Positions 1 to 7,571 of a stretch of DNA of 64,000 bases are shown here, piece after piece (the stretch's first letter is position 1; every line of letters begins with the position of its first letter). The position numbers were made by a program, and so were the translations under genes. This DNA is from Streptomyces curacoi (GTDB lineage: Bacteria > Actinomycetota > Actinomycetes > Streptomycetales > Streptomycetaceae). Under the pieces are notes generated by a model. That model searched no databases. It saw only the letters and a program-made list of their open reading frames with translations, and was not told the origin of the DNA. The stretch is taken from positions 696,226 through 760,225 of the forward strand of contig NZ_KQ947984.1 of assembly GCF_001513975.1 (NCBI RefSeq), written 5' to 3'.

Positions 1-847
1 AGGCCACGACGGCCTGGATGGTGCCGCGCCGGGCGAGGGCGGCGCCGACCCGCTCGGCCTGCTCCCGGCCGACGTCGGAGAGGGACGGATCGGTACCGCC
101 ACTGCCGGAGAACCGCTTCTGGGGGGTGAGGGGGGTCTCCCCGTGCCGGAGCAGTACGAAGGTGGCCGGGGCCCCCATGTCGGCGGGGGCCCAGCCGGAC
201 GAGGGCGTGGCCACGGTGCGCGCGGCCCTGACGTCGGCCTCGGCCGCCGCGGAAAGCCGCCCCTCGGCCGCCGCGGAAACCCGCCCCTCGGCCAGCGCCG
301 CACGCGCCCGCGCCGCGCCCGCGGCGGCGTCTCCCGGCGGGCCGGACGGCTCGGGCTCGGGCTCGGCCACGGCCCGCGCGGCCCGCGCGTCAGCCGCCGC
401 GAGTTCGGCGGTGGACGCCGCCGGCGACCAGGGCTCCCCCCGCTTCCCGGCGTCCATCGCCTCGTTGGCCAGCCGGTCCGCGTGCTTGTTCTGCTCCCTG
501 GGCATCCACTCGTACGTCACCCGCGTCGCCGGGAAGACCCGCGCCGCCTCGAACGCCAGCGGCTTCATGTCGGGGTGCTTGATCTTCCAGCGGCCCGACA
601 TCTGCTCGATGACCAGCTTGGAGTCCATACGGACGTGGACCGTGGCCGTCGGGTCCAGCTCGTGCGCGGCGCGCAGACCCGCGAGCAGGCCGCGGTACTC
701 GGCCACGTTGTTCGTGGCGACGCCGATGTACTCGGCCGCCTCGGCCAGGGTCTGGCCCGTCGCCGCGTCGATGACCACGGCGCCGTAGCCCGCGGGCCCC
801 GGGTTGCCCCGTGACCCGCCGTCGGCCTCGACGATGAACTCCCGCAC
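1..847 (-). CDS. Bifunctional RNase HI / acid phosphatase (phosphoglycerate mutase-like), 3' part outside window
   Basis: Reading the minus strand from a GTG at 847 gives VREFIVEADGGSRGNPG, the RNase HI opening with its first catalytic Asp. It continues with NNVAEYRGLLAGL, MDSKLVIEQMSG and the tail HADRLANEAMD, all RNase HI signatures (about residues 1-135). An Ala-rich linker follows, then the histidine phosphatase motif LLRHGETPLTPQKRFSG. The frame is open to the window edge, so the C-terminus is missing. The family is the actinobacterial RNase H/acid phosphatase fusion, which removes RNA from RNA:DNA hybrids and carries a phosphatase domain linked in some species to cobalamin (alpha-ribazole phosphate) metabolism. 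The start is supported by AAGGGG eight bases upstream. It lies downstream of the zinc-ribbon and Nif3-like genes on the same strand, probably one operon, separated from them by a tandem repeat. Confidence 0.93.
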   Translation of the reverse strand, partial: MREFIVEADGGSRGNPGPAGYGAVVIDAATGQTLAEAAEYIGVATNNVAEYRGLLAGLRAAHELDPTATVHVRMDSKLVIEQMSGRWKIKHPDMKPLAFEAARVFPATRVTYEWMPREQNKHADRLANEAMDAGKRGEPWSPAASTAELAAADARAARAVAEPEPEPSGPPGDAAAGAARARAALAEGRVSAAAEGRLSAAAEADVRAARTVATPSSGWAPADMGAPATFVLLRHGETPLTPQKRFSGSGGTDPSLSDVGREQAERVGAALARRGTIQAVVA

Positions 848-864
848 GACCAAAGCCCCTTGTA

Positions 865-970
865 TTTACCGAGGTCCTACAGAGCCGACTGTTTACCGAG
901 TCCTACAGACCCGACTGGTTACCGAGGTCCTACAGACCCGACTGGTTACCGAGGTCCTACAGACCCGACT
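865..970. repeat. 27-bp tandem repeat, four copies, beginning inside the upstream gene's last codons
   Basis: Four near-identical units (27, 26, 27 and 26 bp) fill the spacer between the RNase H gene and the zinc-ribbon gene. Each unit contains CTACAGACCCGACT or a one-base variant. On the minus strand this is the zinc-ribbon gene's final codons AGTCGGGTCTG plus its TAG stop. The array therefore looks like the gene tail copied downstream three more times. Confidence 0.95.
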
Positions 971-1700
971 CAGCCGTGCGCACCAGGATCCGGCGGCAGT
1001 TCTCGCACCGCACCACCGTGTCCGGCGCGGCCGAGCGGATCTCGCTCAGCTCGGTGATGGCGAGCTCCTGGCGGCAGCCCTGGCAGGTGCGCTGGTACAG
1101 CTTGGCCGCGCCGATGCCGCCCTGCTGCTCGCGCAGCTTGTCGTAGAGCCTCAGCAGGTCGGCGGGGACGGCGGCGGAGATGACCTCGCGCTCCTTGGTC
1201 ACGCTCGCCACCTCGCCGTCGATCTCCTCGAACGCGGCGTCCCGGCGGGCGGTCGCGTCGTCGATCTTCGACTGGACGGAGGCGACCCGCTCGGTCAGCT
1301 CGGCGACCCGCTCCTGCGCGGACTCACGGCGCTCCATGACGTCCAGGACGATGTCCTCCAGGTCGCCCTGCCGCTTGGCGAGGGAGGCGATCTCGTGCTG
1401 GAGGTTCTCCAGGTCCTTCGGGGAGGTGATGGCGCCGGAGTCCAGTCGCTGCTGGTCGCGGGCGGAGCGCTGGCGGACCTGGTCCACGTCCTGCTCGGCC
1501 TTGGTCTGCTCGCGGGCGCAGTCGCTCTCCTCGGTCTGCGCGGCCACGAGCAGGTCGCGCAGCTGGGTGAGGTCCTTGGTCAGCGACTCGATCTCGGCGT
1601 GCTCGGGCAGGGACCTCCGCCGGTGCGCGAGCTGCTGCAGGCGGACGTCGAGGGCCTGGACGTCGAGAAGTCGGATCTGGTCGGCCGGCGCGGCGTTCAG
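957..1700 (-). CDS. Zinc-ribbon coiled-coil protein (DUF164 / C4-type), probable CTG start
   Basis: A 247-residue protein with a long helical, charged, coiled-coil-like N-terminal two thirds (heptad-rich stretches such as LTERVASVQSKIDDATAR). The C-terminal C4 zinc ribbon has CQGC about 25 residues before CENC. This matches the DUF164 family found in most actinobacteria next to Nif3-like genes; its molecular role is not established, though nucleic acid or peptidoglycan-related roles have been proposed. The conserved N-terminus NAAPADQIRLLDVQALDVR is in frame only if translation starts at CTG (1700-1698), which overlaps the Nif3-like stop as CTGA. GGGAG sits seven bases upstream. The next in-frame GTG (1547) would cut off the conserved start. 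It is likely translationally coupled to the upstream gene. Confidence 0.9.
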   Translation of the reverse strand: MNAAPADQIRLLDVQALDVRLQQLAHRRRSLPEHAEIESLTKDLTQLRDLLVAAQTEESDCAREQTKAEQDVDQVRQRSARDQQRLDSGAITSPKDLENLQHEIASLAKRQGDLEDIVLDVMERRESAQERVAELTERVASVQSKIDDATARRDAAFEEIDGEVASVTKEREVISAAVPADLLRLYDKLREQQGGIGAAKLYQRTCQGCRQELAITELSEIRSAAPDTVVRCENCRRILVRTAESGL

Positions 1701-2554
1701 TTGGGGGCTCCCGTTGTGCTAGTGGGCGGGTTGGACGCCGCGTGGGCGGTCCAGGGGTCGGTGACCGTCTTCGAGACGTGGACGCGCAGGTCCCAGCCAT
1801 GGCGGTCGGAGATCTCGTCGAGCTGGGCGGCGGCCAGCTCGCACCAGGGCCATTCGGTGGCCCAGTGCGCCGCGTCGAGCAGCGCGAGGGGACTGTGCGC
1901 CACGGCCTCGGAGGCCGGGTGGTGGCGCAGGTCCGCGGTGAGGAAGGCGTCGACGCCGGCCGCCCGTACCTGGTCGAAGAGGCTGTCGCCGGAGCCGCCG
2001 CTCACGGCGATGGTGCGGACGACGGCTTCGGGGTCGCCGGCCACGCGGATGCCCTGCGCCGTGGCGGGCAGCCGTTCGGCGGTGCGGGCGGCGAGTTCGC
2101 GGACGGTCAGGGGCTGGTCGAGCTCGCAGACGCGGCCCAGTCCCCGGCGGCCCTCCGGGTCACTCGTGTCGGGCACGAGCGGTCGTACGACCCTCAGGTC
2201 CAGCGCACCGGCCAACGCGTCGCTGACGCCCGGGTCGGCGGTGTCGGCGTTGGTGTGCGCCACGTGCAGCGCGATGTCGTTCTTGATCAGCGTGTGGACG
2301 ACCCGGCCCTTGAAGGTGGAGGCCGCGACCGTCGTCGTCCCGCGCAGGTAGAGGGGGTGGTGGGTGACCAGCAGGTCGGCGCCCAGCTTCACCGCCTCGT
2401 CCACGATCTCCCGCACCGGGTCGACGGCGAACAGGACCCGGGAGACCTCCTGGTCGGGGTCGCCCACGACGGTGCCGACCGCGTCCCAGGACTCGGCCCG
2501 CTCGGCGGGCCACAGGTTCTCCAGCGCGGCGATGACTTCAGACAGACGGGGCAC
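1697..2554 (-). CDS. Nif3-like dinuclear metal centre protein (DUF34/YbgI family)
   Basis: A 285-residue protein starting VPRLSEVIAALENLWP, with the family's landmarks: ESWDAVGTVVGDPDQ near residue 20, THHPLYLRG, the metal-site segment AHTNADTADPGVSDAL, and the C-terminal DAAHWATEWPW. These proteins form hexameric toroids with two metal ions per subunit and are usually annotated as Nif3-like or GTP cyclohydrolase type-I-like, but the physiological reaction is uncertain. The longer upstream frame (to 2656) is low-complexity and unlike the family, so GTG at 2554 is preferred; no strong ribosome-binding site is seen. It is the first gene of a three-gene minus-strand run with the zinc-ribbon and RNase H genes, overlapping the zinc-ribbon start by four bases. 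Confidence 0.93.
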   Translation of the reverse strand: MPRLSEVIAALENLWPAERAESWDAVGTVVGDPDQEVSRVLFAVDPVREIVDEAVKLGADLLVTHHPLYLRGTTTVAASTFKGRVVHTLIKNDIALHVAHTNADTADPGVSDALAGALDLRVVRPLVPDTSDPEGRRGLGRVCELDQPLTVRELAARTAERLPATAQGIRVAGDPEAVVRTIAVSGGSGDSLFDQVRAAGVDAFLTADLRHHPASEAVAHSPLALLDAAHWATEWPWCELAAAQLDEISDRHGWDLRVHVSKTVTDPWTAHAASNPPTSTTGAPN

Positions 2555-2775
2555 GAAGGAAAGGCTACCTGGCTGTTCCGTACGGCTGTACCGGCGGCGG
2601 AGCAGCCGGATCGGCCCCCCGTGTCGCTCCGGGCCGCGCCCGGCCCCGCCCAGCACATCAGCCCCCGTTTCCTCAGGCGAATCGTTCCCCGGCCACCCCT
2701 TTGTGTGAAGCGGATGCTGCCGCTGCCACGCCTGTGCGTGCGAAAACTAGCTTCGTAACCGGAGGTGACCGATCC

Positions 2776-4101
2776 ATGACGGCCTGTGCGATCGAGCCCG
2801 CTGCGGAGCACGAGGACGGCGACACGCCTCGGGCGGGATGCACCATCACGGCGGACGGCTCCTACGCCGCCCGCCTCGCGCTGGACGGCGACTGCTGGTT
2901 CCCGGAGCGCTGGACACTCGACGGCCCCGAGCCCTACGCCGTGCCGCTGCCCGCCCACCAGCCGGAGGAGCCCGGCACCGAGGTGCAGCCGATGAGCGAC
3001 GGGCGGGTACTCATCCGCCGCCCCACCGACGGACGGCACATCTTCTCGCTGCTGTACCCGACCGGACCCGGCACCGGGGAGCTGTTGCTGGGCGCGGTCC
3101 AGTGCCCGGACGAGGGGACCCGGCTGCGGATGCTGCCGCCGGCGCCGGGCGGCGACAGGGCGTACGCCCTCGCGGTGGGCCCGCGCTCCAGCGCGGTGTG
3201 GCTGGTGGCGGGGGGTGCCTTCGGGCCGGAGCACCTCGCGCAGGTGCCGGGGCGCTGCTCGGGTGGGGTGTGGCTGGACCGGGGCGGGCGGATGCTGGCC
3301 CTCGACCGGAGGATCGGGGGCCGTACGAAGACCGTGGTGGTCGACCTGGAGCGGGGCGGCGAGGTGTCGCCGCTGCTGCAGATCGCGGCCGACAGCGACG
3401 ACCGGCTGCTGCTCGCCGACCCGGACAGCGGGCTGCTGCTGATCCGGTCGGACGCCCCCTCGCCGGGACGGGACCGGCTGGGCTGGGGGGTGCTCGGCAG
3501 CACGCTGCCGGTGCGCTTCCCGGAGTGCCTGCGGCTGCCGGACTGCGCGGTGACGCCGATCGCGATCCAGCCGGGGCAGGTGCTGACGCCGGAGAGCTGC
3601 GGGGTGGCGCTGCGCCTGGACGGGCCGGTCGGCAGCTGGATCGGGGTGTGGCGGCCCGCCGAACGGCAGGTGTGTCATCTTCCGGCGCCCGAGGGGTGGT
3701 TGGCGGGGGCCGGGTGGTGGACGCGGGACGGGGTGCTCCAACTGCCGTATGCCACGGCCGAGGTGCGGTGCGGGGTGGCGCGGGTGGAGACGATGGCCGT
3801 GCCTCGGATGGAGGGGGTGGCGGTTCCTCGGGGAGAGGCGGCAGTGCATCGGGGGGAGGCAGTGGCGGTGCCTCGGGCGCAGGCGGTCATGGCGTCTCGG
3901 GTGGAGGCGGTCCCGGCGTCTCGGGTGGAGGCGGTGGCGGTGCCCGGCCCGGCAGCGGCGGAGACGAGGGCGGCCACGGCACCGGCCCCGGAGCCGGAGT
4001 CGACGGCGTCCAGACCGCCGGAAACGGACCCTCCGCATCCCGTCGCAACGCGCCCCGTGCCGTTGCAGCAAGCCCCGTTGGGCGGTCTTGTAACGAAGTA
4101 G
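2776..4101 (+). CDS. Hypothetical protein, possible beta-propeller with repetitive C-terminus
   Basis: A 441-residue protein of no family I recognise. The ATG is preceded by GGAGGTG at the right spacing. Residues 30-330 contain short hydrophobic/Gly strand-like blocks (GRMLALDRRIGGRTKTVVVDL, DDRLLLADPDSGLLLIRSD) reminiscent of a beta-propeller, but no defined repeat motif is certain. Residues about 345-400 are a degenerate run of 7-9-residue units built on AVPR/ASRVEAV, coded by short G-rich DNA repeats (3790-3960). The tail PVPLQQAPLGGLVTK resumes non-repetitive sequence. There is no signal peptide or membrane segment, so it is probably cytoplasmic. It is divergent from the Nif3-like operon with 221 bp between, and is followed by a small gene and a terminator. 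Confidence 0.8.
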   Translation: MTACAIEPAAEHEDGDTPRAGCTITADGSYAARLALDGDCWFPERWTLDGPEPYAVPLPAHQPEEPGTEVQPMSDGRVLIRRPTDGRHIFSLLYPTGPGTGELLLGAVQCPDEGTRLRMLPPAPGGDRAYALAVGPRSSAVWLVAGGAFGPEHLAQVPGRCSGGVWLDRGGRMLALDRRIGGRTKTVVVDLERGGEVSPLLQIAADSDDRLLLADPDSGLLLIRSDAPSPGRDRLGWGVLGSTLPVRFPECLRLPDCAVTPIAIQPGQVLTPESCGVALRLDGPVGSWIGVWRPAERQVCHLPAPEGWLAGAGWWTRDGVLQLPYATAEVRCGVARVETMAVPRMEGVAVPRGEAAVHRGEAVAVPRAQAVMASRVEAVPASRVEAVAVPGPAAAETRAATAPAPEPESTASRPPETDPPHPVATRPVPLQQAPLGGLVTK

Positions 4102-4198
4102 TGCCGGTTGGCGTGGCCGCCTGGATTCGGCCCTCAGGGGGCCGGTTAGACTCGCCCGGCTGTTAGAAAGATCATCGTTGACGGGGTGAGCTTTACCG

Positions 4199-4351
4199 AT
4201 GAGCAACGCCAGCACGACCCAGCCGTCGTCCGACGTCCAGGAGGCCGCCGGTCACGGCAGGCACCGGGGCCCGGTCTCGGCCAACGACTGCGAGACGGCA
4301 CCTCGCGGCCGTCACCGCAAGCCGGTCGAGGAAGCCGAGTCGGCAGCCTGA
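4199..4351 (+). CDS. Small hypothetical protein, 50 residues
   Basis: ATG at 4199 is preceded by GGGGTGAG eight bases upstream and opens a frame of 50 residues (MSNASTTQPSSDVQEAAGHG...), hydrophilic, rich in Ala/Arg/His/Glu and without any membrane segment. It ends at TGA just before a strong hairpin terminator, which supports a real short gene. Its function is unknown. It is downstream of the 441-residue hypothetical protein with a 97-bp gap, so it may have its own promoter. Confidence 0.6.
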   Translation: MSNASTTQPSSDVQEAAGHGRHRGPVSANDCETAPRGRHRKPVEEAESAA

Positions 4352-4373
4352 CGCCGCGCGCGAGCAACGGCAC

Positions 4374-4407
4374 ACGGCCCTGTTCCCCGTAGGGGGCAGG
4401 GCCGTTT
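4374..4407. terminator. Hairpin terminator between convergent genes
   Basis: The arms ACGGCCCTGTTCCC and GGGGGCAGGGCCGT form a long GC stem with a very short loop, followed by TTTT on the plus strand. It is placed to end the small plus-strand gene and perhaps also the minus-strand SDR operon. Confidence 0.8.
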
Positions 4408-4433
4408 TCGTGGGGCAGGACCGTTTTCGTGCC

Positions 4434-5372
4434 TCACCCCCGTTTCAGGCTCAGCACCTCCGCCGCCCCGAACGTCTCTCCCGACGGCCGCCGCGCGTAG
4501 TGCGGACCGAGTACGGCGTCCAACTCGTCGTACGTGAACGTCTCCTGCCTGCTGTCGAACTTCGCCCGCACCCGCGGCCGTTCGACGACCGCCACCATGC
4601 CGCCGTGCACGACGAGCAGCTGGCCGTTGATGCGGGCGGCGGCCGGGGAGGCCAAGTAGCCGACGAGCGGGGCGACATGCTCGGGTGCGAGCGGGTCGAG
4701 GCCGTCCGGTGGCTGCTCGAAGCCGGCGAAGACGTCCTCCGTCATACGGGTGCGGGCGCGCGGGCAGATGGCGTTCGCCGTCACGCCGTACTTGGCGAGC
4801 GCGAGGGCGGTGGAGGTGGTGAGCCCGACGATTCCGCCTTTCGCGGCGGCGTAGTTGGGCTGTCCGGCGGAGCCCGCGAGGAACGCCTCCGACGAGGTGT
4901 TCACGATCCGCCCGTACACCGGGCCGCCCGCCGCCTTGGAGCGCTCGCGCCAGTGCGCGGCGGCGAAGCGGGTGGTGTTGAAGTGGCCCTTGAGGTGGAC
5001 GCGGATGACCGAGTCCCACTCCTCCTCCGTCATGGAGAAGACCATGCGGTCGCGCAGGATGCCCGCGTTGTTGACCAGGATGTCCAGCTTGCCGAACTCG
5101 GCGACCGCCGACTCGACGAGTTCCCGGGCCTGGGTGAAGTCGGCCACGTCTCCGGTGTGGGCGAGCGCCTTGCCGCCCGCCTCGCGGATCTCGGCGGCGA
5201 CCTCCTCGGCGGGCCCGGCGGAGGCCTCGCCCGAGCCGTCCCGTCCGGGCTGTCCGTAGTCGTTGACGACGACGGCCGCGCCGAGCCGGGCGAGCTCCAG
5301 GGCTTCGGCCCGGCCGAGCCCGCGGCCGGCGCCGGTGACGATCGCGGACAGGCCCTCAAGTGGCAGTGACAT
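4434..5372 (-). CDS. SDR-family dehydrogenase, probable hydroxysteroid / beta-hydroxyacyl-CoA dehydrogenase
   Basis: A 312-residue short-chain dehydrogenase. The NAD(P)-binding TGAGRGLG is at residues 13-20, NNAG at 101-104, and the catalytic Ser160/161, Tyr174 and Lys178 are all present. The Asp-Tyr-Gly after the second beta strand (VVVNDYG) and the roughly 300-residue length match the multifunctional-enzyme type 2 (peroxisomal MFE-2/HSD17B4-like) group, which includes mycobacterial Hsd4A-type enzymes oxidising 3-hydroxyacyl-CoA or 17-hydroxysteroids. It is last in a minus-strand operon after a MaoC hydratase and an alcohol dehydrogenase; hydratase plus dehydrogenase is the expected pair for beta-oxidation of a side chain. 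The operon is headed by a KstR-type operator at 7500. The exact substrate is inferred from context. Confidence 0.9.
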   Translation of the reverse strand: MSLPLEGLSAIVTGAGRGLGRAEALELARLGAAVVVNDYGQPGRDGSGEASAGPAEEVAAEIREAGGKALAHTGDVADFTQARELVESAVAEFGKLDILVNNAGILRDRMVFSMTEEEWDSVIRVHLKGHFNTTRFAAAHWRERSKAAGGPVYGRIVNTSSEAFLAGSAGQPNYAAAKGGIVGLTTSTALALAKYGVTANAICPRARTRMTEDVFAGFEQPPDGLDPLAPEHVAPLVGYLASPAAARINGQLLVVHGGMVAVVERPRVRAKFDSRQETFTYDELDAVLGPHYARRPSGETFGAAEVLSLKRG

Positions 5373-5387
5373 ACGACCCCTTCGCCG

Positions 5388-6464
5388 TCAGATCTCGATG
5401 CAGGTACGCAGCGCGGTGCCCGTGCGCATCTGGTCGAGGGCCTCGTTGATCTCGGTGAGCGGCACGCGGTGGGTGATCAGGCCCGCGAGGTCGATGCGGC
5501 CCGCGCGCCAGAGCGCGATCGTGCGCTCGTAGGAGCGCAGGACGTCGCCGCCGCCGTACATGGACGGCAGGATCCGCTTCTCGTCGAAGAACAGCTCGAA
5601 CATGCTGAGCTGGAGGAAGTCGTCCATCGCTCCCGCGCCGACGACGACGAGGGTGCCGCCGCGCCGGGTGTTCTCGTACGCCGTCCTGGCGGTGGCCGAC
5701 TTGCCGACGACCTCGAAGACGTAGTCGAAGCCCTCGCCGGCGGTGACCTGTTGCCTGGCGTCGGGCAGCTCGTCCGGGGTGACCGCCCTGGTCGCGCCGA
5801 ACCTGAGCGCGGCCTCGCGGCGTGCGGCGACCGGGTCGACGGCGACGATCTCGGCGGCGCCCTTGAGCCGGGCGCCCTGGATCGCGGAGATGCCGACGCC
5901 CCCGCAGCCGATGACGGCGACCGACGAACCGGCCTCCAGGTCGGCGGTGTTGAGGGCGGCGCCGAGTCCCGTCGTCACCCCGCAGCCGATGAGGGCGGCG
6001 ATGTCGAAGGGGACGTCGTCGGGGATCGGCACGGCGCAGCCGGCGTCGACCACGACCTCCTCGGCGAAGGTGCCGGTGCCGGCGAAGCCGAAGACGTCAC
6101 CGGCGGGGCGCTTGAAGTTGGGGGTGCCGGCGTTCATGAACCCGGCCAGGCACAGCTCGGTCTGGCCGCGTTTGCAGGCGGGGCAGGCGCCGCAGGCGGG
6201 CAGCCAGCAGACGACGACCCGGTCGCCGGGCTTCAAGTGGCGTACGCCTTCCCCGACTTCGAGGATCTCGCCCGCGCCCTCGTGACCGGGTACGAAGGGC
6301 CCCGGCTGCGGCAGCACCCCCGCCATCGCGGACAGGTCCGAGTGGCACAGCCCGGTGGCCCGCACCCGGATCCGCACCCTGCCGGGCCCGAAGCCCACCG
6401 TCTCGACGTCGTCGAGGACCTCCAGCTTGTCCTGGCCGATCTCGTGCAGTACGGCTGCGCGCAT
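5388..6464 (-). CDS. Zinc-dependent alcohol dehydrogenase (MDR family)
   Basis: A 358-residue medium-chain dehydrogenase. The catalytic zinc ligands Cys40 and His61-Glu62 (GHEGAGEI) are present, as are the four structural-zinc cysteines at 91, 94, 97 and 105. The Rossmann motif is GCGGVG, with Asp after the next strand (VAVDP) indicating NAD preference. It resembles class III-like/AdhD-type enzymes of actinobacteria that oxidise primary alcohols. It lies between the MaoC and SDR genes on the same strand with gaps of 43 and 15 bp, so the three are probably co-transcribed. A plausible job is oxidation of a side-chain alcohol to an aldehyde, but the substrate cannot be read from sequence. Confidence 0.9.
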   Translation of the reverse strand: MRAAVLHEIGQDKLEVLDDVETVGFGPGRVRIRVRATGLCHSDLSAMAGVLPQPGPFVPGHEGAGEILEVGEGVRHLKPGDRVVVCWLPACGACPACKRGQTELCLAGFMNAGTPNFKRPAGDVFGFAGTGTFAEEVVVDAGCAVPIPDDVPFDIAALIGCGVTTGLGAALNTADLEAGSSVAVIGCGGVGISAIQGARLKGAAEIVAVDPVAARREAALRFGATRAVTPDELPDARQQVTAGEGFDYVFEVVGKSATARTAYENTRRGGTLVVVGAGAMDDFLQLSMFELFFDEKRILPSMYGGGDVLRSYERTIALWRAGRIDLAGLITHRVPLTEINEALDQMRTGTALRTCIEI

Positions 6465-6484
6465 GGTGCGGCTCCCCTCGGGCG

Positions 6485-6510
6485 ACGGTCTGACTCAACG
6501 GTCTGACTCA
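6485..6510. repeat. Perfect 13-bp tandem repeat that includes the MaoC stop codon
   Basis: ACGGTCTGACTCA occurs twice back to back (6485-6497 and 6498-6510). On the minus strand each copy begins TGAGTCAGACCGT, and the first TGA is the stop codon of the MaoC gene, so the gene tail has been duplicated once into the spacer before the alcohol dehydrogenase gene. Confidence 0.9.
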
Positions 6511-7383
6511 GGTGTGTTCGACGATGGTGTCGGCGAGGACGGGCGCGTCCTCCCGCTCGACCGCGCTCACGGCGACCCGAACGGCGCCCTCTCCCGGCCA
6601 CATGCGGATCCGCAGGGTCTCCCCCGGGTACACGACCCCGGCGAACCGGGTGGTGTACGAGCGCACTCGGGCCACGTCCCCACCGAGCAGCGTGTCGACG
6701 ACCGCCTTGAGGGTCATGCCGTAGGTGCACAGCCCGTGCAGGATGGGCCGCTCGAAACCGGCGACCTTGGCGAACTCGGGGTCGGCGTGCAGCGGGTTCC
6801 AGTCGCCGGAGAGGCGGTAGAGCAGGGCCTGGTCCTCGCGGATCGGCCGTTCGACGGTCCGGGCGGGCTCACCGGCCGGGGGTTCGAGGCGGGCGGACGG
6901 GCCGCGGTCGCCGCCCCAGCCGCCCTCTCCGCGGATGAAGATCTGGGCGTCGTTGGTCCACAACGGCCCGTCGGCGTCGGTGACTTCGGTGCGCATGACC
7001 AGTACGGCCGCCTTGCCCTTGTCGTAGACGGCGGCGATCCGGCCGGTGGCGGTCGCGGTGCCCGTCACGGGCAGCGGGCGGTGGACGGTGAGCGTCTGGC
7101 CGCCGTGCAGGACACGGGCGAGGTCGACCTCGATGCCGGGCATGGACAGGCTGCTGATCACTCCGGGCGAGCCGGAGCCCGCGACGGTGGCGAAGCTCGG
7201 CAGGACGTGCAGCCGGGACTCCAGGGTGTAGCGCAGTTCGTCGGGGTCGGTGGCGGGGCTGTGCTTGTCGGGGTTCGCGCCGGCGCCGATGCCGAGGTGG
7301 TAGAGCTGGACGTCCTTGGAGTTCCAGGAGATCTCGCCGGTCCGGGGCTCGGCGGCGAGGGCCTTGGCTGCGTCGATGGGCAT
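6508..7383 (-). CDS. MaoC-family enoyl-CoA hydratase (2-enoyl-CoA hydratase 2 type)
   Basis: A 291-residue double-hotdog protein beginning MPIDAAKALAAEP. The C-terminal half carries the hydratase 2 motif YRLSGDWNPLHADPEFA with catalytic Asp and His, followed by GFERPILHGLCTYG. The N-terminal half is a degenerate hotdog. The sequence strongly recalls the mycobacterial MaoC hydratase Rv3538 of the cholesterol regulon, including WxSxDVQLYHLGIGAGA near residue 25. The reaction would be hydration of a 2-enoyl-CoA to 3-hydroxyacyl-CoA. It is first in an operon with alcohol dehydrogenase and SDR genes. An exact TnnAACnnGTTnnA site lies about 120 bp upstream, implying KstR-type control. The 5' leader (7384-7440) also holds a degenerate 16-17-bp repeat. 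Confidence 0.93.
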   Translation of the reverse strand: MPIDAAKALAAEPRTGEISWNSKDVQLYHLGIGAGANPDKHSPATDPDELRYTLESRLHVLPSFATVAGSGSPGVISSLSMPGIEVDLARVLHGGQTLTVHRPLPVTGTATATGRIAAVYDKGKAAVLVMRTEVTDADGPLWTNDAQIFIRGEGGWGGDRGPSARLEPPAGEPARTVERPIREDQALLYRLSGDWNPLHADPEFAKVAGFERPILHGLCTYGMTLKAVVDTLLGGDVARVRSYTTRFAGVVYPGETLRIRMWPGEGAVRVAVSAVEREDAPVLADTIVEHT

Positions 7384-7499
7384 ACGGCTCCTGACGGTGG
7401 CGGATTCCTGACAGTGGTGGGACTCCCGACAGTGCGGAGTCAAGACCCCGGTACGGCCGTCCGCACCGTCGGCCGCACCGAGGTCGTCACGGGCCGTTC

Positions 7500-7513
7500 T
7501 AGAACGCGTTCCA
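7500..7513. promoter_or_regulatory. KstR-type operator (exact match)
   Basis: TAGAACGCGTTCCA matches the published KstR consensus TnnAACnnGTTnnA at every fixed position. It lies upstream of the minus-strand MaoC-ADH-SDR operon, whose products resemble KstR-regulated enzymes, and a kstR homologue is encoded at 22707. Confidence 0.8.
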
Positions 7514-7571
7514 GTCCGGCGCCCCCTGTATAGCCGAGCGCTCCGCACTTGTGAAGACTCCTGACACCCCA

